From Microbulbifer sp. MI-G (GTDB lineage Bacteria > Pseudomonadota > Gammaproteobacteria > Pseudomonadales > Cellvibrionaceae), in assembly GCF_030440425.1 (NCBI RefSeq), contig NZ_CP098023.1, positions 62,001 through 126,000 of the forward strand: 64,000 bases of DNA, written 5' to 3'. The first letter of the stretch is position 1; each line of letters opens with the position of its first letter. The translations under genes were made by a program, and so were the position numbers. Under the pieces are notes generated by a model. It was not told the DNA's origin. It did not search any database and saw only the letters and a list, made by a program, of their open reading frames with translations. This document shows, piece after piece, positions 56,149-64,000 of this stretch.

Positions 56149-56924
56149 TTAGGGCCTGTTCACACTAATTAAAGTGTCGACAATAAGCGCAAAGTGAATA
56201 AAAAATGTGAAAACGACATCCAGTTTGTCAAAACGAGAGAAAATTCTTCTGAAGCCCTTCAGGCGTCGAAACAGCCTCTCCACTTCATTTCGTTTTTTGT
56301 ACGCCTCCACGTCGTATTTCCAGGTGCTCATTCGGTTACTCTTCGGTGGCACGACAGGTTCCATGCCCAGATCGAATACCAACTGCCGGGTTTCATTACC
56401 CTCGTAGGCCTTGTCCATGATCACTTTGGCACCATCCCAACCGCAGTTCTCAAGGCCTTTCAGCAGCTTTCGGCCCTCCGGAGCGTCTCCAGCCTGCCCC
56501 GGTGACAGAGAAAATACTACGGCGCGGTTGTGGTCGGCTGCAACCATATGAATCTTGGTGGTCCATCCTGCTCGTGATTTGCCGATAGATTGAGGACCGT
56601 TTTTTTTAACGCGCCAGTGCCATCTGGATGAACTTTAACAGCCGTAGAATCAAGAGAGATATGATCGACCTGGATATTGATCACATTATTTTCCTGGAGG
56701 GCCAGAAAGACCCTATCCAGTACACCTTGCTTGGCCCAACGATTCGCCCGCATGTAGACGCTGTGCCAACGGCCGAATTTCTTCGGCAGACCTCGCCATT
56801 TGCAACCATGCTCGGCTATGTAAAGAATGGCGTTCAGCACTTGTAAGTTGGATATTTTCACATTGCCGCGCTGAAGGGGCAGAAAATCTTCGATAATTTT
56901 GTATTGTTGCGCTGTAATTTCCAT
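56149..56924 (-). CDS. IS5 family transposase, expressed by -1 frameshift
   Basis: First frame (ATG 56924) encodes MEITAQQYKIIEDFLPLQRG, the IS5 N-terminal domain and the first DDE Asp in HISLDSTAVKVHPDGTGALKK. An A8 run (T8 on the plus strand, 56600-56607) then allows a -1 slip into GPQSIGKSRAGWTTKIHMVA. The second frame holds Asp in VIMDKAYEG and Glu in RNEVERLFRRLKGFRRI. Without slippage the product ends prematurely. The final TAA is formed partly by the TA target duplication. No disabling mutation seen. Confidence 0.85.
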
Positions 56925-56959
56925 GAGGGGATTATACAGGATTTAGTGTGAACAGGCCC
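56152..56959 (-). mobile_element. IS5 family (IS427 group) insertion sequence, apparently intact
   Basis: 808 bp bounded by perfect 17-bp inverted repeats (GGGCCTGTTCACACTAA) and flanked by TA on both sides (56150-56151 and 56960-56961), the expected target duplication. Contains one transposase read through a -1 frameshift on the minus strand. Confidence 0.92.
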
Positions 56960-56961
56960 TA

Positions 56962-57315
56962 GAAAAGGATGCGGTTTATTTACCGCTTACATATGATGTC
57001 AATCTAAAAGAATGAAATCATGGATTTCCAACTCTACCCTAAGAAATACGAAAATTTGGTTTTGCAGCATACAATATCAAAATTGAACGAAACCCGAATG
57101 GCTGATCAAATAAAAACAAAATAGGTGATCAAGATAGGCCAGAATCTGCAGGCGCAACGGGGATGGTGAGTCAGGGGTGTAAACAGTTTGGCAGGAATAC
57201 ACTAAATTACTTCACTATATTGAGGCTGCAGAAGCTTTAAATAAGCTTAAAAGAGGTGTATAAAATACAGTGTTCACGTTAACGGCTTTCTAGGGACAAT
57301 GGATAAAGGATAATC
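56962..57315. other. Intergenic region before the ferritin-like gene
   Basis: About 350 AT-rich bases, no supported gene. GGATAAAGGA near the right end is the ribosome-binding region of the next CDS. Confidence 0.4.
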
Positions 57316-58404
57316 ATGGCTATTGAATATGTAGATACAGCGCCCAATAACATCATTGAAGACTCAAGACCACAGATAACAGGAGAAGATATTGACAGTA
57401 TTGTCGAAATCTTTAATACCCCTTTAACCGGATCCTACAACTGGGACTACGACTCTGCCGACAATCGTATTCGTAAGCTTTACGAATTGGGTAAACGGCT
57501 CAATTGGAACGCTTCTATCGATGTCGACTGGGCTATAGAGCTCGATAAAACAGAACCCCCAATGGAAAAGGAGTTTAATCCCTATAGCGACTACCCCGAT
57601 TTTCTAGCCCTATCCCGTGAAGAGCAGCTCCGTTTTGGCTGGCACAACCAAGCCTGGACGCTGTCGCAGTTTCTCCATGGCGAACAAGGGGCCTTATTGG
57701 TCGCTTCGCAACTGGTCTCCTGCGCCCCGACCTATGAAGCCAAACTCTACGCCGCCTCTCAGACCTTTGATGAAGCCCGCCATGTAGAGGTCTTTGCCAA
57801 ATATCTTAATGACAAAGTGGCTATCCGCTATCCGGTCAATAAGCCTCTCAAGCTGCTGCTCGATAAGATTCTTACCGACCCACGCTGGGATTTAAAGTTT
57901 ATCGGTATGCAGATCATTATTGAAGGACTTGCCCTCGCCGCTTTCAATACTGTCAAAATTACCTGCAGAGATCCGCTGTTAAAAAATATCATTCATTTGG
58001 TGCTCCGCGATGAAGCACGTCATGTCTCCTTTGGCGTTAATTATTTAGAAGCGTTTGTACAATCACTGAGCGAACAAAAGAAAGAAGAGCGTGCTAAATT
58101 TGCCTATGAAGCCTGTTGTGTCATGCGTGAGAGACTGATTGCCACCGATGTCTTCGAACATTTTGGCTGGGATGTCGAGGCGGCAAGAAGCCATATTTTG
58201 AAGTCGGATATTATGGTTCATTTTAGAAAACTACTCTTTACCCGAATCGTGCCTAATCTTAAGCGTATCGGCTTGCTACCGGAATCATTCCGCGATAAAT
58301 ATGATGCTCTCGGTATATTAGAGTTTGAAAACCTCACCAGCGATGCCGTTATTGACTGGGAGGAGATGGCCAAGCCTCTCTATGAAGATGTCGACACCCC
58401 ATAA
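57316..58404 (+). CDS. Ferritin-like diiron protein, probable oxygenase
   Basis: 362 residues. A four-helix-bundle carboxylate diiron centre can be read completely: Glu123 (LHGEQGALL), Glu153-x2-His156 (DEARH), Glu203 (IIEGLALAAF), Glu233-x2-His236 (RDEARH). The size and two EARH motifs resemble ferritin-like oxygenases and R2-like ligand-binding oxidases rather than iron-storage ferritin. Substrate unknown. Cytoplasmic. It stands alone right of the IS5 element. Its codon use looks more GC-rich than the island but poorer than the core. Confidence 0.75.
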   Translation: MAIEYVDTAPNNIIEDSRPQITGEDIDSIVEIFNTPLTGSYNWDYDSADNRIRKLYELGKRLNWNASIDVDWAIELDKTEPPMEKEFNPYSDYPDFLALSREEQLRFGWHNQAWTLSQFLHGEQGALLVASQLVSCAPTYEAKLYAASQTFDEARHVEVFAKYLNDKVAIRYPVNKPLKLLLDKILTDPRWDLKFIGMQIIIEGLALAAFNTVKITCRDPLLKNIIHLVLRDEARHVSFGVNYLEAFVQSLSEQKKEERAKFAYEACCVMRERLIATDVFEHFGWDVEAARSHILKSDIMVHFRKLLFTRIVPNLKRIGLLPESFRDKYDALGILEFENLTSDAVIDWEEMAKPLYEDVDTP

Positions 58405-58708
58405 AAGTCACTGTCGTTAGACACACAAAGTTATGATTTACATCACTATTAGCATGTCTCTTGATCTAAGCAAAGGCCGATCATCGCCATAAACGTTAGG
58501 ACATTTTTTATGGTTGATTGTTTCGTGCCTAATGGATTCAGTAAGATACAATCCCGAAGGGGCTGAGCTTTTTTCAAGATTTATTTGGGGATTGGTAGTG
58601 CAAATGAATCTGGAAGAAGAAAATGGCATTGCTCACGAGAGATTCCGGCTAACATAGGATCTGGGAAAAAGACTCAAATAAGGAAATCTGGTAAAGGGGT
58701 TGGCACAG
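58405..58708. other. Intergenic region before the SRAP gene
   Basis: About 300 bases with no gene or RNA recognised. AAAGGGG precedes the next start. Confidence 0.4.
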
Positions 58709-59314
58709 ATGTGTAGTGTATTCGATGTGGATGATCACGCCGGTATGGAGCGCTTCCTAAAGGAGTATGGAGTACACCATCCGAAGCGCAAGTTGTATGG
58801 CCGCCGCAGACGGCCCACCCAGAGGGTTTCCATTGTCACTGCCAGGCATGGGGAGCCATCAGTTGAAACTGCAATCTGGCACCTGTATATGGAGCGCGAC
58901 GGCGACAATTGGCAGAAGCTGGACAAGCGCCCCGAGTACCGCAAATCCCGCTGCCTGATCCCCACCACTGCCTGGGTCGAAAGCCTGCATGCCAAGAATC
59001 CGGTTAAATTTAGTTATGGGGAACCCTTTTTCTTTTGCGGGCTGTATAAGACCTGGGGCGACAGGTTGAGCTGTTCCATCATCACCATTGCGACCCATCC
59101 CAGGACCAGGAGATATCACGATAAATCCCTGCCCATGGTCGCGCGGGCCGATCAGGACTTTGTGCAGGACTGGCTCAGCGGAGGAGAGGATATCGCCTCC
59201 TTTGGACCCTACCTGCATCCGCATATTGAATACGCCGGTCATCCGCTGTCGGTGCGGCCGGTGGAAAGGGCGACTTCTACGCACTACACTGGCGAGCCGC
59301 TGGACCTTTCCTGA
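58709..59314 (+). CDS. SRAP domain protein (SOS response-associated, YedK/HMCES family)
   Basis: Family proteins crosslink to abasic sites in single-stranded DNA through Cys2 exposed after Met removal. ATG 58709 is chosen because it gives MCSVFD with Cys at position 2 and has AAAGGGG at good spacing; the frame opens at TTG 58700. Other family elements: RCLIPTTAWVES (active-site Glu), PFFFCGLYKTW, TIATHPRTRRYHDKSLPMVA (active-site His; usually HDRMP). 201 residues. Divergent from the canonical MCGRF start. Confidence 0.85.
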   Translation: MCSVFDVDDHAGMERFLKEYGVHHPKRKLYGRRRRPTQRVSIVTARHGEPSVETAIWHLYMERDGDNWQKLDKRPEYRKSRCLIPTTAWVESLHAKNPVKFSYGEPFFFCGLYKTWGDRLSCSIITIATHPRTRRYHDKSLPMVARADQDFVQDWLSGGEDIASFGPYLHPHIEYAGHPLSVRPVERATSTHYTGEPLDLS

Positions 59315-59669
59315 TTTCAATTCTCTTCATGGTATTTTGCCGCCAGCGGTGAAGGTTTATCACGCCCCTCCCCACGCCTGCCGGCTTTGAGCTTTTCTTT
59401 ACCCAGTGAAATTGGAAAACTCCGCAAACCCACGCAAGCCGTGGGTTGCAGCGATTTTTGGGATTTCACAAAATGAAGAGTTTTGAATAAATGTGAAGAG
59501 GTTTTTCACAGGCCAAAATGGCTGAAAGCTAGTAACCACGGGGTTTTCCGCAAAGTAAGGAGGTTTTGGAACAAATCTGCTCAGAGGGTGAGGAGTGAAT
59601 ATTGCGTTGGCGCTTTGTTGACACATTAGCGTCTTTATAACGCCAAGAAAGAGATCTACCCAAAAATTG
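59315..59669. other. Spacer between SRAP gene and tRNA-Phe
   Basis: About 355 bases. A hairpin AACCCACG / CGTGGGTT lies at 59427-59447, without a clear T run. No gene recognised. Confidence 0.4.
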
Positions 59670-59703
59670 AAAAACCCGCGAAAGCTGGCGCTGGCGCGGG
59701 TTT
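59670..59703 (-). terminator. Terminator of tRNA-Phe
   Basis: On the minus strand, AAACCCGCG pairs with CGCGGGTTT around a GC-rich loop and ends in T5, just after the tRNA 3' end. Confidence 0.75.
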
Positions 59704-59709
59704 CAGGCA

Positions 59710-59785
59710 TGGTGCCCAGAGGCGGAATCGAACCACCGACACGGGGATTTTCAGTCCCCTGCTCTACCGACTGAGCTATCTGGGC
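59710..59785 (-). tRNA. tRNA-Phe (GAA)
   Basis: 76 nt including encoded CCA. On the minus strand: acceptor GCCCAGA, D-arm AGCTCAGTCGGTAGAGC, anticodon loop CTGAAAA with anticodon GAA, T-arm GGTTCGATTCC. Nearly identical to E. coli tRNA-Phe. The 3' end faces the variable region, while yggX and mutY lie on its 5' side. Confidence 0.97.
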
Positions 59786-59907
59786 ATTGAGATCCTCACG
59801 GGTCCCCCAAGGGCCGCGAGGCGCGTATTAAACCTGCTCCCAAGGCCGGAGTCAATGCCTTGATTGTAAAAAGTTTTTCCTTGCCGGGGGCGGTTTTCAC
59901 AGCCCCG

Positions 59908-60183
59908 TTAGGGGCCCTCTGGGGGGGCGTAACCCTCCACCAGATCGTACTCCCCACCGCTTAGAAACTTCTGCATCTGTTCGCTCAGGTAGGTGCGGCT
60001 GGACGGCTCCATCATGTTCAGATGCTTTTCATTGATCAGCATGGTCTGGTGAGACAGCCACTCCTGCCAGGCTTTTTTGGAGACGTGTTCAAAAATATCC
60101 ATACCCTTGGGGCCAGGGAAGGGGGGGGTGTCCAGTCCCTCCAGCTCTTGTTGGTATTTGCGGCAGAATACGGTTCTGGACAT
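59908..60183 (-). CDS. yggX: Probable Fe(2+)-trafficking protein YggX
   Basis: 91-residue cytoplasmic protein protecting Fe-S clusters from oxidation. [20 protein letters not shown] with the conserved Cys7, then [20 protein letters not shown], and the helical C terminus. Normal length. Lies 16 bases after mutY on the same strand, the usual mutY-yggX operon; MutY itself has an Fe-S cluster. Confidence 0.96.
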   Translation of the reverse strand: MSRTVFCRKYQQELEGLDTPPFPGPKGMDIFEHVSKKAWQEWLSHQTMLINEKHLNMMEPSSRTYLSEQMQKFLSGGEYDLVEGYAPPEGP

Positions 60184-60199
60184 GGATTCCTCCTGGTTG

Positions 60200-61279
60200 T
60201 CAGTCGGTCGTGGTCAGCAGGGGCGCCCGCAGTGCAAGTAGCTGTTTAGCCAGCTTAACGATTGGTGCGGGCAACCCTACCTCCTGAGCGGCGCGAGGGC
60301 GATTCAAGTTGCGCAATTTATACCAGCCGACACCGCGTTTTGCTACTTGTGTGGGGGCTTTGGCGAGCTGTACCCACACCGGGGAAATATCCAGGTGGAA
60401 ATGGGTAAAGGTGTGGCGCAGCGGTGGCAGAGGCTGAATTGTGCTGGCGCGCCAGCGCCGTTGATTGAGCCAGTCCTGGGTGTCGTCAGACTGGGGCGGG
60501 CACCAGAGGCCGCCCCAGATGCCTTTGGCAGGGCGCTGCTCCAGATAGATTTGGCCAGCGTATTCCAGCAGCAGCATGGTGGCGCTACGTGTGGGTTTTT
60601 GCTGACGCGGCTTCTTGTGAGGATACGTCTGGGGATTGCCCTGGGCATGGGCCCTGCAGCATTTCTTTAGCGGGCAGCCGTGGCAGTTTGGTGTGGAGCG
60701 GGTACAAAGAGTGGCGCCCAGGTCCATGATGGCCTGAGTGTAAAGGTTACCCTGGGTGTCGGGGGTATAGGTCTCGGCCAATTGCCAGAGTTTGTTGGCG
60801 ACTGCTGTGCGACCGGGCCAGCCCTCCACAGCGTGATAGCGGGCCAACACCCGCTTCACATTTCCATCCAGAATCGATGCCTTCATCCCCATGCTGATGC
60901 TGGCAATGGCGCCGGCGGTGGAGCGGCCGATACCGCTGAGCCCGGTGAGGGCATCCAGGTTGCGGGGGAACTCGCCATTGTATTGATCCTGTACGGTCTG
61001 CGCGCATTTGTGCAGATTGCGAGCGCGGGCATAGTATCCGAGGCCGCTCCAGTGGGCCAGCACTTGTTCCAGAGGTGCGTTGGCCAGGGTTTGCAGGGTG
61101 GGGAAGCTGTTCATAAAGCGTGCATAGTAGGGAATCACTGCACTGACCTGGGTCTGTTGCAGCATGATTTCCGAAACCCAGACACGGTAGGGGGTGATGT
61201 CCTGCTGCCAGGGCAGATCCTTGCGCCCGTGTTTGTGAAACCATTTGAGAATGGCATTTTGGAACTGCTTGGGTGTCAT
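60200..61279 (-). CDS. mutY: A/G-specific adenine glycosylase
   Basis: DNA repair enzyme removing adenine opposite 8-oxoguanine, 359 residues. Catalytic Glu in [13 protein letters not shown], helix-hairpin-helix [14 protein letters not shown], catalytic Asp in [13 protein letters not shown]. The [4Fe-4S] ligands are C-x6-C-x2-C-x5-C in [17 protein letters not shown], and the C-terminal NUDIX-like domain reads 8-oxoG. Complete and typical. Confidence 0.96.
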   Translation of the reverse strand: MTPKQFQNAILKWFHKHGRKDLPWQQDITPYRVWVSEIMLQQTQVSAVIPYYARFMNSFPTLQTLANAPLEQVLAHWSGLGYYARARNLHKCAQTVQDQYNGEFPRNLDALTGLSGIGRSTAGAIASISMGMKASILDGNVKRVLARYHAVEGWPGRTAVANKLWQLAETYTPDTQGNLYTQAIMDLGATLCTRSTPNCHGCPLKKCCRAHAQGNPQTYPHKKPRQQKPTRSATMLLLEYAGQIYLEQRPAKGIWGGLWCPPQSDDTQDWLNQRRWRASTIQPLPPLRHTFTHFHLDISPVWVQLAKAPTQVAKRGVGWYKLRNLNRPRAAQEVGLPAPIVKLAKQLLALRAPLLTTTD

Positions 61280-61348
61280 GGATTACTGTGCGGTTGGGCG
61301 GTGTGAATACCTGGAATGTGCACCGGGTGTGACCCGGTGCGGTTTCAA

Positions 61349-63472
61349 TCAGCGACCGAAGAGATTTTTCAGTTTTTCTTTCAGTTCGTCGACCTTTTCC
61401 TCCACTTTTTCGCCGTATTTCTTTTTGGCTTTGTACTTCAGTTCTTCGCGCAACAAATCGTCCAGGCGGCGGCTGTCGGGTTTGCAGGTGCCGATATCAA
61501 TATCGTCGAATTGGCCCTTGCATCGCAGTGGCAGTGGGCGATTGCGCAAGCGCGGATTTTTTACCGTACAGCCGTCGGCAGAGGTGTTTTGGCCCACCAG
61601 GGAGAGACCTAGAGCGAAATCGAAGTTCTGTCTTTTCAGATTTACCGTGCCGTCTCCGGTCAAGGCAATATTCTCGATGCCCGCGAGTAGATCGCCTACT
61701 TTCACCTCCTGACCTTTGATCGTGATCGTAGCCCGCAAATCCTGCAGATGGGTTTTGGCGGGCCAGTCCCGATTCGGCATCGGGGTGTTTTCCGCATAGC
61801 TGAAAAGCTGGCACAGGCCCTTCTCCAGATTGAACGGTGCAATGGACAGCTCCCTGCTGGAGAGCACCGCAGAGGCGCGCAGGTTTTGTTGCAGGCTTCT
61901 GCTGGTTTTGCCCTTGGTGAGTGCGTCCCAGTTGAGACTGGCCGCGCCGGCCAGCTGCACTTTCCTGTCGGGGAAGAGGGCCTCCTGTACCTTGCCGAGA
62001 TCCACCCCGGTGAGGCCGCCGTGCACCTGGGCTTCGGCGGACTGCGCGCGCGCGTTGAGTTCACCATTGGTATCGAGTTGGCCGCCGTAAATACTGGCGC
62101 TGAGCTTCTGAAGGCGGTAGAGACCGTTGTCCACGGTGAGCTGCAGCTCGGGGCTGACCAGTTGCAGACCGGCGGCGTGCAACTGGTCGAGGGCCAGGCT
62201 GATATTGGCGGTAAAGCCGCGCAGGGCGCTGAGGGGCAGGGGCTCTGTGGTAGCCTGCCGGGTCCCTTTTCCAATGCGGGCTGACGCAGCGGGCTGTACC
62301 GTGTGGGCCTTGGGGGCGGGCTGAATCTGCTTGGCCGCCCGGGAAGCCTCAGGCGCTTGTGTCTCCCCGGCATTTTCTTCTGGCGGGGAGGGCAGGTAGT
62401 TATCCAGGTTAAAAGTTCCGCCGCGCAGGCTCAGGTCGAGGCCCGGCAGTTCGGCATTGCGCACCTGGGCACTGCCACTGAAGGCAGTGCTGTCAAGCCG
62501 CAGTTGCAAGGGCGTCAGGTCCAGTTTCTGTTCCGAGCCCTCGATACTGGCCTCGATACTGAGTTTTTGCAGGGCGGTATCGTCACGGGGGGTAAATGCC
62601 GTTTCGGTCAACGCCAGCCAGGGGCGCAGGGGGTCAGCACTGGCGTTGAGGTTCATTTGCACCCGCCAGGGCTGATTGCTGTTGTCACGGCGCAAGTAAC
62701 CGCGCAGGTGTACCGTGGCTCTGGCGCCGTTGTCAGCGGCAAAACCCAGCTGCAGGGGCTGCAGGCGCAGTCCGTTGAGACTTTCATCCAGAGCGAGGGT
62801 ACTCTCCAGTTGCAGCTTCAAGGGGGCCTGCAGGCTGCTGCCGCGTACCTCGGCGTCGGCGCTGAGCTGTCCTGTCTCGCCCCCGGGAATCAGGTTGTCG
62901 GCAGTGACGCGCAAATCTGCCAGTTTGAATTCCCTGCCGGTGCGGGCATCGCGATAGGCGACAAGGCCCTGCTGGATGCGCAGTTTTTCCAGGCTGAATT
63001 GTATGCTCTGCTGGGCGGGCTGCTGCGTGTGTTTGGGGATATCCAGTTTGGGGGGCAGCTTGCGCTGTGCTTCCAGCGCCTGGCTGACCCGTTGCCAGTT
63101 GCTGCGCCCTTCGCTGTCCACGGAGAATTCGATCTGCGGTGCCACCAGCACAACTTCCCGGGCCTCTATACGGCGCTGCAGAAGGGGTTTGAGGGCGACA
63201 CCCACGGCGATACGCTCCGCACGCACCAGTGTTTCCCGGGGAAGCTGCAGCGGGGCCAGCTGTACGTCGCTCAGTTGCAGGCCCAGCTGCGGCCAGAGCT
63301 GCCAGCTGATATCCCCGTCGAGTTTGAGGGCAATGCCCTGTTTGGCGGCGAGCTTCTCAAATTGGGGCTTGTATTGGTTTACATCGAGGCCCACCAGCAG
63401 CCAGGCAACTGCGCCGGCGAGCAGCAGGAAAATGATCAAAAGGGCGATAAAGGTGCGCTTGATCCAGGCCAT
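61349..63472 (-). CDS. AsmA family protein
   Basis: 707-residue inner-membrane-anchored periplasmic protein. One N-terminal helix (ALLIIFLLLAGAVAWLLVGL) is followed by the AsmA start LDVNQYKPQFEKLAAKQGIA and ends in the AsmA C-terminal region (PNRDWPAKTHLQDLRATITI, GDGTVNLKRQNFDFAL). A low-complexity Pro/Ala stretch lies around 365-400, and the tail is Lys/Glu-rich. Implicated in lipid transport and outer-membrane homeostasis. Upstream of mutY on the same strand. Confidence 0.92.
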   Translation of the reverse strand: MAWIKRTFIALLIIFLLLAGAVAWLLVGLDVNQYKPQFEKLAAKQGIALKLDGDISWQLWPQLGLQLSDVQLAPLQLPRETLVRAERIAVGVALKPLLQRRIEAREVVLVAPQIEFSVDSEGRSNWQRVSQALEAQRKLPPKLDIPKHTQQPAQQSIQFSLEKLRIQQGLVAYRDARTGREFKLADLRVTADNLIPGGETGQLSADAEVRGSSLQAPLKLQLESTLALDESLNGLRLQPLQLGFAADNGARATVHLRGYLRRDNSNQPWRVQMNLNASADPLRPWLALTETAFTPRDDTALQKLSIEASIEGSEQKLDLTPLQLRLDSTAFSGSAQVRNAELPGLDLSLRGGTFNLDNYLPSPPEENAGETQAPEASRAAKQIQPAPKAHTVQPAASARIGKGTRQATTEPLPLSALRGFTANISLALDQLHAAGLQLVSPELQLTVDNGLYRLQKLSASIYGGQLDTNGELNARAQSAEAQVHGGLTGVDLGKVQEALFPDRKVQLAGAASLNWDALTKGKTSRSLQQNLRASAVLSSRELSIAPFNLEKGLCQLFSYAENTPMPNRDWPAKTHLQDLRATITIKGQEVKVGDLLAGIENIALTGDGTVNLKRQNFDFALGLSLVGQNTSADGCTVKNPRLRNRPLPLRCKGQFDDIDIGTCKPDSRRLDDLLREELKYKAKKKYGEKVEEKVDELKEKLKNLFGR

Positions 63473-63646
63473 GGAGAGGGTTGTCCCTGTTTGTTCACAT
63501 GAGGGCGGGTCGCGTGTGCCGACCGTGCGGATGTTGCGGCGTGGCCCGAGGTTCCCGCGCTCTCTGCAATGAGCTTATGCGGGAAGTGTAGGAGATGCAG
63601 CCCCACGGGGCTGAGCGCGCCGCGGGGCCATTGAAGCAGTTGTCTA

Positions 63647-64000
63647 TCAGAAAATAAACCGTACGCCCGCCTCAAAGCTGCGACCTGGAGCTGGCGCAAA
63701 GTCCCGCAACAGGGAGGTGGAGTAACGTATTTCCTCATCGAGCAGGTTGTGCGCGCTGGCAAAGAACACCGCATCGCTGCCGCCGATAGTGAAATTGTAA
63801 TGGGCCTTCAGGTCCATGCGGGTGTAGCCATCGGTGGGTTCTTCAAAGGGGCCAACACGGTCCTGGTCAGCCGCCTGTACCGTGCGCCATTCCCAGCCCC
63901 ACCGGTCATAGTCCGCACCTAGGGCCAGGCCGGCCCGCAGAGGTGGCATGCGCGGCACATAGGAACTCTCGCCGGCAATGGTGTTGTCAAAGCGGGCACG
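63647..64000 (-). CDS. TonB-dependent receptor, C-terminal part
   Basis: The last 117 codons of a receptor running off the window. Barrel strands such as YTRMDLKAHYNFTIGG and AVFFASAHNLLDEEIRYSTS end in the aromatic C-terminal motif FEAGVRFIF. The fragment RARFDNTIAGESSYVPRMPP is in the same frame up to base 64000. The family is certain; the ligand cannot be inferred without the N-terminal part. Confidence 0.88.
   Translation of the reverse strand, partial: RARFDNTIAGESSYVPRMPPLRAGLALGADYDRWGWEWRTVQAADQDRVGPFEEPTDGYTRMDLKAHYNFTIGGSDAVFFASAHNLLDEEIRYSTSLLRDFAPAPGRSFEAGVRFIF

Noticed and set aside
59710..59785. tRNA-Phe as integration site with direct repeat
   Set aside because: No integrase gene and no second copy of the tRNA 3' end could be found in the window; only orientation and position fit.
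62303..63502. 399-codon frame opposite the AsmA-family gene
   Set aside because: Shadow frame; the minus-strand AsmA reading has family motifs and a transmembrane anchor.

Overview
The window looks like a chromosome segment of a marine gammaproteobacterium close to Microbulbifer/Cellvibrionales. This is inferred from GC-rich core genes with Pseudomonas-like synteny (glyQ-glyS-gmhB; polA ... engB-cytochrome c4-dsbA; asmA-type gene-mutY-yggX-tRNA-Phe), several TonB-dependent receptors, a secreted S8 protease and a zinc ABC transporter. No rRNA gene is present to confirm the taxon.

Layout. 1-6.7 kb: end of glyQ, glyS, a gmhB-like phosphatase lacking its nucleophile, and a large secreted subtilase. 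7.7-16 kb: a FecA-like TonB receptor with a candidate Fur box, a GNAT, a divergent CysH-like protein, three tiny membrane-protein genes and a second large TonB receptor. 16.2-19.3 kb: znuCB divergent from znuA. 19.6-27.8 kb: polA to dsbA, with a PRPP-synthetase paralogue and three candidate small RNAs between polA and engB. 28-31.5 kb: an ecotin with Arg at P1, two tandem paralogous secreted proteins, an ACT-domain protein and a metallo-beta-lactamase-like protein.

32.4-49.8 kb is an AT-rich aryl polyene (APE) gene cluster: a divergent Sfp-type phosphopantetheinyl transferase, then about 18 tightly coupled genes on the + strand. These cover starter supply (MIO-type aromatic amino acid ammonia-lyase), activation (ligase-dehydratase fusion), two ACPs, ketosynthases, ketoreductase, dehydratase, thioesterase, acyl- and glycosyl-transferases, and export/outer-membrane placement (LolA-like, MMPL, DUF3261 lipoprotein). 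An additional flavin-dependent halogenase-like enzyme sits inside the operon. The order matches apeC-R of characterised clusters, but the lyase and the halogenase-like gene make it closer in logic to flexirubin/xanthomonadin pathways. A halogenated, coumarate-primed aryl polyene is the predicted product (inference).

49.8-57 kb is a mobile-element graveyard: an IS30 element broken by an 8-bp tandem repeat, an IS3 element broken by a nonsense codon, an apparently intact IS5/IS427-type element with a -1 frameshift site, a permease, a decayed gene and a 48-codon gene. A diiron ferritin-like protein and an SRAP-domain protein follow. Core sequence resumes at tRNA-Phe, yggX, mutY and an AsmA-family gene, and the window ends inside a third TonB receptor.

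The two most interesting signals are (i) a pair of paralogous small RNAs with matching sigma-E-like promoters flanking the PRPP-synthetase gene, plus a third RNA with three successive hairpins whose loops all expose UCCCC, and (ii) the APE operon carrying its own ammonia-lyase and halogenase-like gene.
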